Shown here piece after piece: positions 53,580 through 63,299 of a stretch of DNA of 64,000 bases; the stretch's first letter is position 1, and the number at the start of each line of letters is the position of its first letter. The position numbers and the translations under genes were made by a program. The stretch is taken from positions 1-64,000 of the forward strand of contig JAQWHM010000019.1 of NCBI GenBank assembly GCA_029249345.1, in the 5' to 3' direction. The notes under the pieces are model-generated. The model saw only the letters and a list, made by a program, of their open reading frames with translations. It made no database searches and was not told the DNA's origin. The DNA comes from UBA10348 sp002469915 (GTDB lineage Bacteria; Bacteroidota; Rhodothermia; Rhodothermales; UBA10348).

Positions 53580-53686
53580 AAAGCCGTCAATTCGATTCCA
53601 CCAAGTCGTCTGACGAGTAGCTTATTAAAGGCCAGAGAGCGCCAACTAGAAACCGTTACCAAGAATTCAGATAGAGGAAGGGGAGT

Positions 53687-54526
53687 ATGTACGTCCCACG
53701 TCAGCAACGCATGCTGGACCAGTACCTGCAGGAAATCGGTCAGATTCAGCTTCTGACTCCGCAGGAAGAGGTCACACTCGCACAGGCCATCAAGCAAGGT
53801 GATCAGGCAGCGTTGCACCGGTTAACCCGAGCAAACCTTCGTTTTGTCGTCTCTGTAGCTAAGAAGTATCAGGGCCAGGGCCTGACTCTTGCCGACTTGA
53901 TCAATGAAGGAAACTACGGACTGATTAAAGCAGCCCAACGTTTTGATGAAACGCGTGGATTTAAGTTTATCTCGTACGCTGTCTGGTGGATTCGTCAGGC
54001 TATTCTGCAGGCGCTTGCCGAGCAGAGTCGCGTAGTTCGTCTGCCGCTGAATAGAATTGGTACCATTTCCAAAATTAGGAAAACCAGTGCCCGTCTTGCG
54101 CAGACGCACGAGCGCCAGCCAAACATTGAAGAGTTGGCGGTTGAGCTCGAAGTAGATGTTGAAAAAGTGCGCGAAGCCATGCAGCACACCGGTCGCCATT
54201 TGTCAATGGATGCACCGTTCAACGAAGATGATGACAACAGTCTGCTGGATGTTCTTCCTGACGATGAAGACACCAAGCCAGATGACACGCTCATGGACGA
54301 GTCGCTCAAGATTGATATTGAGCGCGCATTGAGCTTGCTGCACCCACGTGAAGCTGAAATCACTCGCTTGTACTTCGGTATTGGTCGTGAGCACCCTCTA
54401 ACACTGGAAGAAATCGGACAGCGTTTCGGTCTCACCCGTGAGCGCGTGCGTCAGATCAAGGAAAAGGCCCTTCGCAAGCTGCGTCAGAAGCACCGTCGCG
54501 AAGAGCTGCAGATGCACATCGGCTAG
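53687..54526 (+). CDS. rpoD: Primary RNA polymerase sigma factor (RpoD/SigA)
   Basis: 279 residues. Region 1.2 starts LDQYLQEIGQIQLLTPQEE, region 2 has FISYAVWWIRQAILQALAEQ, region 3 follows, and region 4 ends with LTLEEIGQRFGLTRERVRQIKEKALRKLR. Region 1.1 is missing, the normal state for Bacteroidota primary sigma factors (about 285 residues), so this is the housekeeping factor and not an alternative one. The ribosome-binding site GAGGAAGGGGAG (53674-53685) is unusually strong and close to the ATG. Confidence 0.95.
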   Translation: MYVPRQQRMLDQYLQEIGQIQLLTPQEEVTLAQAIKQGDQAALHRLTRANLRFVVSVAKKYQGQGLTLADLINEGNYGLIKAAQRFDETRGFKFISYAVWWIRQAILQALAEQSRVVRLPLNRIGTISKIRKTSARLAQTHERQPNIEELAVELEVDVEKVREAMQHTGRHLSMDAPFNEDDDNSLLDVLPDDEDTKPDDTLMDESLKIDIERALSLLHPREAEITRLYFGIGREHPLTLEEIGQRFGLTRERVRQIKEKALRKLRQKHRREELQMHIG

Positions 54527-54610
54527 TCAGAAAGTCTTTAAAAGTCAGCAATATTTTGGTCGTTGGATCCGTGTAAAATAGCACGAGGCTCCACTATACG
54601 GCTTAATTGT

Positions 54611-54856
54611 ATGCGCCGACTATTTATTGTTTTTGCCGCTGTTTTCTGTTTTGTCCCTATCGTTAATGCCCATGATAGTGAGCTGCGTGCAGGTAAGTCT
54701 GTTTCCGGCACTCTGTCATCGGAAGACTACTTCACCTCAACGGGAGGTCCGGTATCCTTTGAAAGGGATAAAAACGGTCAAGTATGTCTTCTTTTTCGTG
54801 AATCCGTACGTGAATGGACAAAAACCACCCTTTCGGGTCGGGTATATCGAGATTGA
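54611..54856 (+). CDS. Small exported protein, possibly truncated
   Basis: 81 residues from ATG 54611, which begins a signal peptide (MRRLFIVFAAVFCFVPIVNAH). The rest (LRAGKSVSGTLSSEDYFTS) recalls the opening of pre-peptidase-like domains but stops after about 60 residues, far short of a full domain. Nearby frames carry no clear continuation, so I can neither confirm nor exclude a frameshift. Function unknown; it precedes a small membrane protein. Confidence 0.5.
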   Translation: MRRLFIVFAAVFCFVPIVNAHDSELRAGKSVSGTLSSEDYFTSTGGPVSFERDKNGQVCLLFRESVREWTKTTLSGRVYRD

Positions 54857-54918
54857 GCGATCTCAAGCACAGTGCCTTTGCGAGATTCAGAGTTATATCT
54901 TTCTACAATCCGTACTTT

Positions 54919-55275
54919 ATGGTTGAAGCCAAAATCCCACATGTCATGTCTTGGATAAAAAACGCTCTGATTGATCTCGCAATAACTGCTGTAATCGCTG
55001 TATATGCCTTCAATGGGGCCACATGGGGATGGTGGGTAATCGCGATATATACACCACTCATGGTATTGCTTAAGGTGTTTGCTTTGTCTGGAGCGGCGTC
55101 AGCAGTACAGCGGAAAGCAGACGAGGTACCCTTGTGGTTTTATCATCTGCTCTTCGCTGCAAACGTTATTCTGTTGTTTGTCGCGGACTTCAATTATGCT
55201 GCCTTCGGATGGGTTGCCATTTGGCTGCTCTCTGTCCTTGCAGAATCTCGATCTCGGCCGAAAAAAGGCTCTTGA
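54919..55275 (+). CDS. Small membrane protein of unknown function
   Basis: 118 residues from ATG 54919 (MVEAKIPHVMSWIKNALID). Four hydrophobic stretches (about 16-32, 35-52, 70-88 and 93-108) indicate a polytopic membrane protein, and the C-terminus is Arg/Lys-rich (RSRPKKGS). No family is recognised. It is 20 bases upstream of the NFACT gene and could be transcribed with it. Confidence 0.6.
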   Translation: MVEAKIPHVMSWIKNALIDLAITAVIAVYAFNGATWGWWVIAIYTPLMVLLKVFALSGAASAVQRKADEVPLWFYHLLFAANVILLFVADFNYAAFGWVAIWLLSVLAESRSRPKKGS

Positions 55276-55295
55276 ACCCTTTCGAGTAACGCGAA

Positions 55296-56876
55296 TTGCT
55301 TACGAACTATTACACGCTTCGCGCTCTTGTCTGGGAATGGAACCCTCGATTAGCGGGGGCCCGTATCTTAGATGGCTATTCTCAACATCGTGGTAGCCTC
55401 ATTCTTGTATTTGAAGATGTACAAGGCGGCCAATGGTCGCTTAATACGTCTGTACAGGCTCCAAACATGCATATATTTATGTATGCAGGAGCCAATCGTT
55501 CTCGAAAGAATGTAGTGGATGTGTTTCCCGAGTTAAGAAATGAGACCGTTGAACGTCTTCGGATTGCAAACCGGGATAGACAGATCACGTTGCAGTTGAC
55601 CAATGGTTCATGTCTTCACTTTTTTGTTTACGGACCTAAAGCCAATGTCTATTTAGATCACGAAGGTATCACCTCGTTCAGGGGTGATTTTACAACCCTT
55701 CCTGCCTTGCGTTCAGTGGTTGACGTGCCTTCTGCAGAGGCTGTTGAGTCTGTTCTGGCTAGTGGAAAAATGCTGCGCTCTGTGTTGCCGCTATTTCCAA
55801 AAAAACTGATTGAGGAAGTTTGGTATCGAGCAGGTGGAATACAAGATCCGACTACCATCACATCCGTAATCGGGGAAATGGAGGACGACCTTCAAAACCC
55901 CTCTCCACGTATTTACTGGGATGAAGAAAGAAAGCCGTTACTATCTATGATTCGGCTGGGACATATCGCTGCGGAAGGGGAGAAAATGAGCAGTACGGAC
56001 GAAGCCGTTCGCGTTGTCGCTCGCCGCCGGCTCGCTCTCCACCGATTCTCAGGGACCTACGACCCATTGATCCGGCTGCTAAAAAAGAGGGTGGTTCAAT
56101 CAGAAAATGGACTTTCAAGAGTAGAGGAAGAGCTTTCGAAACCGGGTCGAGCGGATAAACACGAGCATTTTGGCCATCTTTTAATGGCGCAAGCACATAC
56201 CCTGAAGGCTGGGTCCGATGAGGTGCGAGTGGCCGATATCCTCGGTGATGGCGCAGAGGTCACTATTGTATTGGATCCTCGCTTGAACGCCATTGAAAAT
56301 GCCCAGGCATACTACGGTAAGGCCAAACGCTCAAGAGAGGCCCGCAAAAAGTCCATGGAACGCATTCAAGGCTTGAAGCGCACCGCTCAAAACACTCAGT
56401 CCCTTTATGAGCAAGCGCTCAACCTTCAGACCGTGGAAGAAGTCAAAACATTTCAAATGAAAAACGAAGGTCATCTTAAAGCATTGATGGCGGCCCCTGA
56501 AGATCCAGACGCCATTCCTTATCGACGGTTTGTGTTGGATGCTGGATATGAGGTGTGGGTGGGGCGCAATGCGAAGCAGAACGATCAGCTTACGATGCAT
56601 GATGCACGGAAATATGATTTATGGCTCCATGCTCGGGGCGTTGCAGGCTCACACACCGTGTTGCGACTTCGGGGACGGACAGACTCTCCTCCAAAACAGA
56701 TTATCGAACAGGCTGCATCTATTGCTGCCTGGTATAGTAAAGCGCGAACGAGTGGGTTAGCTCCTGTAATCGTAGTCGAACGAAAGTATGTACGTAAACC
56801 ACGTAAAGCCCTACCCGGAACTGTTGTTGTAGAGCGCGAAAAGGTAATTCTGGTAGAGCCTGGACTGCCTGAATAA
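55296..56876 (+). CDS. rqcH: NFACT protein RqcH (Rqc2 homologue)
   Basis: 526 residues from TTG 55296 (MLTNYYTLRALVWEW, matching the family's first residues). Domains are NFACT-N (about 1-200), helix-hairpin-helix and coiled coil (about 225-400), and NFACT-R (about 410-515; GYEVWVGRNAKQNDQLTMHDARKYDLWLHARGVAGSH would be the core). RqcH binds stalled 50S-peptidyl-tRNA and adds alanine tails. It converges on nirK, which stops a few bases away. Confidence 0.9.
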   Translation: MLTNYYTLRALVWEWNPRLAGARILDGYSQHRGSLILVFEDVQGGQWSLNTSVQAPNMHIFMYAGANRSRKNVVDVFPELRNETVERLRIANRDRQITLQLTNGSCLHFFVYGPKANVYLDHEGITSFRGDFTTLPALRSVVDVPSAEAVESVLASGKMLRSVLPLFPKKLIEEVWYRAGGIQDPTTITSVIGEMEDDLQNPSPRIYWDEERKPLLSMIRLGHIAAEGEKMSSTDEAVRVVARRRLALHRFSGTYDPLIRLLKKRVVQSENGLSRVEEELSKPGRADKHEHFGHLLMAQAHTLKAGSDEVRVADILGDGAEVTIVLDPRLNAIENAQAYYGKAKRSREARKKSMERIQGLKRTAQNTQSLYEQALNLQTVEEVKTFQMKNEGHLKALMAAPEDPDAIPYRRFVLDAGYEVWVGRNAKQNDQLTMHDARKYDLWLHARGVAGSHTVLRLRGRTDSPPKQIIEQAASIAAWYSKARTSGLAPVIVVERKYVRKPRKALPGTVVVEREKVILVEPGLPE

Positions 56877-57888
56877 TTAGAGGGTGTCGTTGAGTATATC
56901 GAGTTGGGCAGGTCCTGAAACCTCAAGCATTCCCATCGCTCCTTTATTTATGGCGCGGAAGATGGAGTGATCAACGAGCATATAGGTGCCGGGCACTTCT
57001 ACTTTCATTTCAATTATAGCGGCGCCTCCAGCTGGAATAAGCGTGGTCTGTATGTGCTCATGCGTCGGGAAAGGGCCTCCTTCACCATATACCACATCAA
57101 ACATTTCTCCCATCACGTGAAAAGAGGAGATCAGGCCGGGGCCCGCATTTCCCACATAAAGGCGTACCGTTTCACCAACGCGAGCCTGTAAGGCATTTTC
57201 ATTAATCAGGGATCCGACTCGTCCATTGAACACGACATAGGCAGGTTCTTCATCTAGAGCTGCCTGATAATCGAAGAGCTGCATACCCGGTTGTCCAAAT
57301 GCTCCTCGAGTATATAATTCACCCTGTATGACATAGAATTCTTTGTCGACGGCAGGAAGTCCATCAACGGGTTCGATCAAGATCAGACCATACATTCCAT
57401 TAGCAATGTGTACACCCACCGGTGCCGTAGCACAATGATATACGTACAAACCGGGATGAAGGGCGGCGAATGTGAAACGAGTGGGATTCACCTGGCTTTG
57501 TAGCCGTGACCATTGCTCCACCACCTGGGCCCGTAACGGCATGCAAGTCAATATTGTGACTGACGAAACTCTCCGGATGATTGCTCAGATTCAACGTTAC
57601 TTCGTCACCAACTCTGACGCGTATGAATGGACCAGGGACGCTTCCGTTAAAGGTCCAAAATCTGTAGTCCACTCCATCAGCAAGTTGTCCTACCTTTTCA
57701 ACTGCGTTCAGATTTACCTCGACGTGTGCCTTGTGCCGGCGAGTAATCGTTGCAGGCACCTTAGGGGCAACAGTTAATTCGGCCGTCTCACTAGATTTAA
57801 ACGCTGGTTTATTACTACCAATGATAGCATCGCAGCTGGTGAGGGTGATTATACAAGCAGTTGCGAAGAACCATAGAGAAATGCGCAT
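56877..57888 (-). pseudogene. nirK: Copper-containing nitrite reductase, frameshifted
   Basis: Read in two frames. The first part (from ATG 57888) has a lipoprotein-like leader (ITLTSCDA) and the type-1 copper/His site in FVSHNIDLHAVTGPGGGA; the second continues TRFTFAALHPGLYVYHCATAPVGVHIANGMYGL, holding the Cys, His and Met ligands, and ends VDHSIFRAINKGAMGMLEV. The frames meet at CCC/GGG 57483-57485; removing one base gives KPGESTRFTF, the family sequence. Intact length would be about 336 residues. It would reduce nitrite to NO in denitrification. The gene may be disrupted or misassembled. Confidence 0.85.
57483..57485. other. GGG run at the nirK frameshift
   Basis: Three G on the plus strand (CCC in the gene). 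With two, the nirK frame reads continuously; with three, it breaks after KPGES. Confidence 0.75.
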
Positions 57889-58129
57889 GCCATCAAAAAT
57901 TTAGGGTTTTCCTTTATAGATTCGTTCGGGGTGATTTAATATGAGACAGATTTGTCTTGAATAGGTTAGAGGTTGTTACTTTACCACTTTTTGAGAGTCT
58001 GAGTGTAGCCGGCTCAATGGAATGCTTTATTTGCATGTGACCTCTTCAGAGTAACTTTGCGTCAACATCACAGAAACGCGTGTTGTAATTTGGCGCGCTT
58101 CATCGCACACTTGATTTTATCTGACTACT

Positions 58130-58942
58130 ATGAACTGGTGGGAATCTGTCATATTGGGTCTGGTACAGGGACTCACTGAGTTTTTGCCAGTCTCTTCGTC
58201 TGGTCACCTGGTATTAGGACAGCATTTGCTCGGTCTCGAAACGGCTGCCGGCGATGTACTTTTCGAGGTGCTGGTCCATTTTGGAACGATTATGAGTGTG
58301 TTTTGGGTCTACCGAGAACGGATCCAATCATTGACGATTGGTTTTTGCAGACGGGCCGTTCGCGTGAGCGAGTTGGGACAATCCTATAAAACGGATGAAC
58401 ACTTCCGTATGGGTGTTCAAATTCTAATTACCATGATTCCCACATTCACGGTATATGCCATTTGGGGATCAGAGATTGAGGCGGCATTTGGCTCTCCCAA
58501 ACTAGCTTCCGGTATGCTTTTAGTAACGGGAGTGTTGCTTCTTCTAACTCGGTTGCGTCGAGCACCTTCTGGTCAGATTACGGCCCCCAAGAGCTTTTTG
58601 ATTGGATTGGCTCAATCCGCAGCCATGATTCCTGGCATATCTAGATCTGGAGCAACAATTTGTACCGCTTTGTATCAAAATGTTGAGCCCTCGAAAGCGG
58701 CAGACTTTTCTTTTCTCATGTTGCTACCCGTAGTGATTGGAGCCACCATATTCAAGATTGGCGAAGCGCTAGGACAGGCTGCAGTAGCAGATTGGGGGGT
58801 TCTTTTGCTTGGTACGTTGGTCGCTTTTATTTCCGGTATCGTAGCGATCCGTTTGGTATTGGACGTGGTTCGACGTGGCCGATTGCAGTATTTCGCGATA
58901 TACTGCTTTATCGCAGGAGGACTCGGTTTAATCCTTATTTGA
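58130..58942 (+). CDS. uppP: Undecaprenyl-diphosphate phosphatase
   Basis: 270 residues, the usual BacA/UppP size, with eight predicted helices. The two signature loops are GLTEFLPVSSSGHLVLG near the start and MIPGISRSGATICTALY in the middle, which form the active site in the membrane. It recycles the C55 lipid carrier for wall and glycan synthesis. It is followed by a sigma-54 regulator 143 bases downstream. Confidence 0.95.
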   Translation: MNWWESVILGLVQGLTEFLPVSSSGHLVLGQHLLGLETAAGDVLFEVLVHFGTIMSVFWVYRERIQSLTIGFCRRAVRVSELGQSYKTDEHFRMGVQILITMIPTFTVYAIWGSEIEAAFGSPKLASGMLLVTGVLLLLTRLRRAPSGQITAPKSFLIGLAQSAAMIPGISRSGATICTALYQNVEPSKAADFSFLMLLPVVIGATIFKIGEALGQAAVADWGVLLLGTLVAFISGIVAIRLVLDVVRRGRLQYFAIYCFIAGGLGLILI

Positions 58943-59085
58943 GTCCGTTTTTCTCTGTCTCAGATTGATAAATAGTTCTTAAGGTTGAGCGTGATTGCCC
59001 GATAAAGAGATCGGAAGCGCCTCGCATCGTGCGGACGTGTTTCCACTGTTTACCGACCTCAAGCTGAAAACCACGGACCAACGGA

Positions 59086-60582
59086 ATGAAGTATCGCATC
59101 TACGTCGTCGACGACGATCGGCATTATGCGCGCATGCTAAGCTATCGCCTTGACAAGAATGCGAATTATCACGTGAAGGTCTTTCATAGTGGTGAGGAAG
59201 TACTCAAGGCGTTAGGTGATAAACCAGATCTGCTCTTGCTAGACATTATGATGCCTGGCATAGACGGAATAGAGGTTCTGAGACAGGTAAATACTCGGTA
59301 CCCAGAGATTCCAGTGATTATGGTGTCTGCTCAGGGTGTTATTGATACGGCCGTCGAAGCCATGAAGATTGGCGCATACGACTACATTACCAAAGGGCAA
59401 GATGATCTGGTCAAGCTAGATTCCATTGTGCGCAATGTCCTAGAAAAAGTATCGCTTGAAAGGGAAGTCGAAAGTCTACGAACGGAAGTCAGCGAGAAGT
59501 ATCAAGTTTCTGGCATGATTGGTGATTCACCGGCCATGAATAACGTGTATCGCATGATCCAGAAAGCGACTCGCGGCGATCTGACCGTAGCTATTCAGGG
59601 CGAAAGTGGAACGGGTAAAGAATTAGTGGCCAAGGCCATACACTATGCATCGGGTCGTAAGCGCGGTCCTTTCGTTATTGTGAATTGTGCTGCCATTCCT
59701 CGCGACCTTATGGAAAGCGAGTTTTTTGGTCACGAGAAAGGATCTTTTACAGGTGCGCATGCACGCAAAATTGGAAAATTTGAACAGGCCGACGGCGGTA
59801 CCATTTTCCTTGACGAGATCGGTGAGTTGGATCTGGACTTGCAGGCCAAGTTGCTTCGTGCCCTGCAAGAGGGTGAGTTAACTCGTGTTGGCGGAAGTGA
59901 TACGATCGAATTTAATGCTAGGGTTATTAGTGCCACGAACAAAGACGTGGTAACTATGATTAGGTCTGGGAATTTCCGAGAGGATCTGTATTACAGACTC
60001 TTTCAATTCCCTGTCCCATTGCCTCCTCTTCGCGAACGTGAACAGGACGTCCTACTACTCACCAACTACATATTTAGAGAGTATATCAAGGCGCATCAGG
60101 AGTTCAAGGGTAAGAAAATTTCTTTGGCTGCTCACCGAGCTATTGCTAATCATACTTGGCCAGGAAATGTCCGTGAGTTGAAAAGTGCCGTTGAGCGAGC
60201 GATTCTGATGAGTGATTCTCAGGAGATCAGTGTTGCTGATCTGATGATCACAGATATCAATACCATTTCACCTTGGGCGGATCGTATGACATTGGCCGAA
60301 GCGGCCGAACGGAGTTTCACTGCGCCAGTTTCGAGTGGGTCGCAACTTGAATCCCCATCTATCAGTACACCTCTCTCCGATCAGTCCGATGACAACCCTG
60401 TCATGCTGGAAGTCGGAGCAGATGGAAACGATGGAATCGTCTCTCTTGAAGAGTTGAAGCATCGCGCCGTTGAACGTTCGTATCGCCTTTGTGATGGAAA
60501 CGTAGATCGAGCCGCGGTTCAACTCGGAATTGGACGCGCCACCATGTATCGTCTGCTTAAGAAGTACGATATCATGGAGTAG
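59086..60582 (+). CDS. Sigma-54-dependent response regulator (NtrC family)
   Basis: 498 residues. An N-terminal receiver has the acidic pocket DDD (9-11), phosphorylatable Asp53 in LLLLDIMMPG and the signalling Lys103; the AAA+ domain carries Walker A GESGTGKE (172-179), the sigma-54 contact loop GSFTGA (219-224) and GGTIFLDEIGEL; a C-terminal Fis-type HTH ends DRAAVQLGIGRATMYRLLKKY. No histidine kinase is adjacent. The next gene, EcsC-like, begins 10 bases downstream. Confidence 0.95.
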   Translation: MKYRIYVVDDDRHYARMLSYRLDKNANYHVKVFHSGEEVLKALGDKPDLLLLDIMMPGIDGIEVLRQVNTRYPEIPVIMVSAQGVIDTAVEAMKIGAYDYITKGQDDLVKLDSIVRNVLEKVSLEREVESLRTEVSEKYQVSGMIGDSPAMNNVYRMIQKATRGDLTVAIQGESGTGKELVAKAIHYASGRKRGPFVIVNCAAIPRDLMESEFFGHEKGSFTGAHARKIGKFEQADGGTIFLDEIGELDLDLQAKLLRALQEGELTRVGGSDTIEFNARVISATNKDVVTMIRSGNFREDLYYRLFQFPVPLPPLREREQDVLLLTNYIFREYIKAHQEFKGKKISLAAHRAIANHTWPGNVRELKSAVERAILMSDSQEISVADLMITDINTISPWADRMTLAEAAERSFTAPVSSGSQLESPSISTPLSDQSDDNPVMLEVGADGNDGIVSLEELKHRAVERSYRLCDGNVDRAAVQLGIGRATMYRLLKKYDIME

Positions 60583-60591
60583 ACGCTCAGC

Positions 60592-61407
60592 ATGCGACTA
60601 ACGGACAACGAACGAACTGTTCAACGAGACATCGAAAAGTGGCAACACGGAGATGCGTCTCTGGTTGCACAAGCAATGAACTGGGCCATGGCCCCCATGG
60701 ATTGGGTGGTCAATCAGATTGTCCCCGACGAGGTCGTGGATCAGGTTGATAAAGCGGTATCACAATTCTTATCGCTCTTAAATGATGCTTCTGCTTGGAC
60801 GTATGATCCATCCGAAGTAGTCAGTCTAGCCGTCAAGAAAGGTATCAAAGCAGAAACGGTTCTAGATCTGCAGAACGCCGATATTGCGAAACTAGATAAA
60901 ATTGCTCAGGGATATTTTTCTGAAAATGCCATTCTGGCAGCTGTGGAAGGTGGAGGGACCGGTCTCGGTGGTGCTGTGTTGATCGCAGCTGATATTCCCC
61001 TTCTGTTTGGAATTAATCTTCGTCTGATTCAACAAATTGGTGCCGCCTACGGTTTTGATGTGAGCGGACCCGAGTATGGACCCCTTGTTTTGTCCATTTT
61101 CAACGTGGCAGCAGCGGGTACCAAAGAATCCAAAAACGAAGCATTACGCGAAATAACAGTCGCTGCGGCTGCTCTTGCGCATGAAACTGGATACAAGGGA
61201 CGTGTAAGTGGTACGTTTCGAGATCAGAATCGGCACTTCCCAAGAGAGATAGCAAAAAACATTGGCGGTCGTAAGATTGCTCAGTTAATCCCCATTGCTG
61301 GGGCCGCTATCGGAGCCGGAATCAACTATTGGTTCACAACAGAAACGGCCGATACCGCGTTTATGCTCTTCCGCGCGCTGTATATTGAGAGGAAAGAGCG
61401 CATGTAG
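60592..61407 (+). CDS. EcsC family protein
   Basis: 271 residues. The EcsC core is the Gly/Ala-rich helical run GGTGLGGAVLIAADIPLLFGINLRLIQQIGAAYG, followed by a late pattern AGAAIGAGINYWFTTETADTAFMLFRALYIER. EcsC is named from a Bacillus ABC-export locus, but its role is not known. It begins 10 bases after the sigma-54 regulator, so the two are likely one transcript. Confidence 0.88.
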   Translation: MRLTDNERTVQRDIEKWQHGDASLVAQAMNWAMAPMDWVVNQIVPDEVVDQVDKAVSQFLSLLNDASAWTYDPSEVVSLAVKKGIKAETVLDLQNADIAKLDKIAQGYFSENAILAAVEGGGTGLGGAVLIAADIPLLFGINLRLIQQIGAAYGFDVSGPEYGPLVLSIFNVAAAGTKESKNEALREITVAAAALAHETGYKGRVSGTFRDQNRHFPREIAKNIGGRKIAQLIPIAGAAIGAGINYWFTTETADTAFMLFRALYIERKERM

Positions 61408-61435
61408 CGTCTCTGATCCTTTTTATCCCTCCGTT

Positions 61436-62740
61436 ATGCCACTCGTCGCCATTGTGGGACGCCCAAATGTGGGCAAATCCACGTTTTTCAACAGACTTAC
61501 CGAAGAACGGCAGGCTATCGTACATGATGAGCCTGGTGTTACGCGTGATCGCGTTTATGGACACGTGGAATGGGGTGGCCGGGTATTCTCGATCGTAGAT
61601 ACGGGTGGGTTTGTTTCAAATTCCGAAGACCGTTTTGAAGCGGCTATTCGAGAGCAAGTCCATCTTGCCATCGAAGAGGCAGATATCATTCTATTCGTGA
61701 ATGACGTGACAACGGGTGTCACCAAAATGGATCAGGAGATGGCCGGCGTGTTGCGCAAGTCGGATCGTCCTGTGTTTGTCATTGCAAACAAGGCCGACAA
61801 TAATGAGCGCCGTTGGGCTGCAAATGATTTGTATGAGCTTGGTTTTGCGGATGTCTTTGCGGTGAGCGCAATCAACGGGATGGGTACGGGAGATATGCTC
61901 GATGCATTGGTCGCTGTTCTACCTGCCGAGGTACCTATAGATGAGGACGATACCCGAACGCGTATTGCTATGATCGGGCGTCCTAATGTGGGCAAATCTT
62001 CGATCACGAACACGTTACTTGGGACCGAGCGCTCCATTGTCACCGAGATTAGCGGAACGACTCGGGATTCGATTGACTCCGTGATGAAATATCACGGCGA
62101 AGAGTTGGTGCTTGTAGATACGGCTGGCTTGAGAAAACGGGCTCGCATTTCCGAAAACGTTGAATTCTATTCGCACCTTCGGACCGAAAGGGCGATCGAA
62201 TCATGTGATGTAGCGGTACTTCTTCTGGACGCGGTCGAAGGACTGGAGGCTCAGGATATCCGCGTGTTGGCGCAAGCTGAGCAAATGAAAAAAGGCCTCG
62301 TCCTGGCCATCAATAAATGGGATCTGGTAGAGAAGGACACCAATACGGCTCTTGAGTACGAAACGATGATTCGGGAGCGGCTGAAAACGTTGAGCTATGT
62401 TCCTATTCTGACGATATCGGCCGTGACCAAGCAGCGTGTGTACAAATTGCTGGACAAAGTGCTGGAAGTCGTTGAGCAGCGAAAAAAGCGCATTCCTACT
62501 TCAGAGCTGAACGAGTGGATGCAGCAAATTGTAGAACGACACAATCCGCCTTTGCACCGCAATCAGCGTGTTAAATTGAAATACGTAACACAGGTCCGAA
62601 CATCACCGCCCGTGTTTAACTTCTTTGTAAACTATCCTAAGGGAATCAAAGAACCGTATCAACGCTATCTCGAAAATCAGTTGAGACGCTCCTACGGTTT
62701 TGAAGGCGTTCCGATTAAGCTTGTTTTTAAGCTGAAGTAG
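61436..62740 (+). CDS. der: Ribosome-assembly GTPase Der (EngA)
   Basis: 434 residues from ATG 61436. Two tandem GTPase domains: G1 motifs GRPNVGKSTFFNRL (about 8-21) and GRPNVGKSSITNTLL (about 183-197), each with DTxG and NKxD (NKAD, NKWD), then a KH-like domain ending GFEGVPIKLVFKLK. It is needed for 50S maturation. It starts 28 bases after the EcsC-like stop; the earlier in-frame sequence overlaps that gene and is not used. Confidence 0.97.
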   Translation: MPLVAIVGRPNVGKSTFFNRLTEERQAIVHDEPGVTRDRVYGHVEWGGRVFSIVDTGGFVSNSEDRFEAAIREQVHLAIEEADIILFVNDVTTGVTKMDQEMAGVLRKSDRPVFVIANKADNNERRWAANDLYELGFADVFAVSAINGMGTGDMLDALVAVLPAEVPIDEDDTRTRIAMIGRPNVGKSSITNTLLGTERSIVTEISGTTRDSIDSVMKYHGEELVLVDTAGLRKRARISENVEFYSHLRTERAIESCDVAVLLLDAVEGLEAQDIRVLAQAEQMKKGLVLAINKWDLVEKDTNTALEYETMIRERLKTLSYVPILTISAVTKQRVYKLLDKVLEVVEQRKKRIPTSELNEWMQQIVERHNPPLHRNQRVKLKYVTQVRTSPPVFNFFVNYPKGIKEPYQRYLENQLRRSYGFEGVPIKLVFKLK

Positions 62741-62836
62741 TTTTCTAAGCTACATTGAAATGAGGCTAAGTGGCTGTCGGTCAGAGAGTGACGCCCTATA
62801 TTGATTGCCTCTTGTTTTTTTAACGTTGAGTCTTGA

Positions 62837-63295
62837 ATGAGCCAGTTTTTAGACATTTCAGTCCGTAATGAATCTCTGCTGGATCAGCTAACGGGTTTGA
62901 TTTCTGAAATTGAAGTACAACGCCCTTGGCTGATGTGTATTTCTGATGGTCAAATGAACGGAAAGCCCATGGATGCTATGCCTTCCTTATTGGAAATGTA
63001 TGCTGAAATGGCTCGTCGAGAATGGGAAGACCATGTTCCGGCTGTAACCTCTCAGCGAGCAGAGGTGCGAAAGTCGGACGATATGTCGATGGTGTTGAAT
63101 CGACTACTAGCAGGCAGGAAATTGGTTGTTAACCGGCTTTCCAGCCTGACTGAGTCCGATTGGGATGCCTCAGTGGGAGATCAAGAGCAGACCAAAGTCT
63201 ATCAATACGCTTTTCAGATGACCAAGTCAGACGGTGATTTTCTGAAAGCCATTGCCGAGCGTATGCACGAAAGTGTAATTACGTTTAGGGGATAG
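62837..63295 (+). CDS. DinB-like family protein
   Basis: 152 residues, mostly helical. The Glu/Arg/Trp patterns (EMARREWEDHVPAV, RKLVVNRLSSLTESDWDASV) recall DinB/YfiT-like four-helix proteins, but the usual metal-binding His triad is not clear, so the call is modest. Function unknown. Its stop lies just before the holA region. Confidence 0.55.
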   Translation: MSQFLDISVRNESLLDQLTGLISEIEVQRPWLMCISDGQMNGKPMDAMPSLLEMYAEMARREWEDHVPAVTSQRAEVRKSDDMSMVLNRLLAGRKLVVNRLSSLTESDWDASVGDQEQTKVYQYAFQMTKSDGDFLKAIAERMHESVITFRG

Positions 63296-63299
63296 GCCA

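Noticed and set aside
58085..58129. Possible sigma-54 promoter before uppP
   Set aside because: The GG to GC spacing is 11 rather than 10 and the rest of the consensus is weak.
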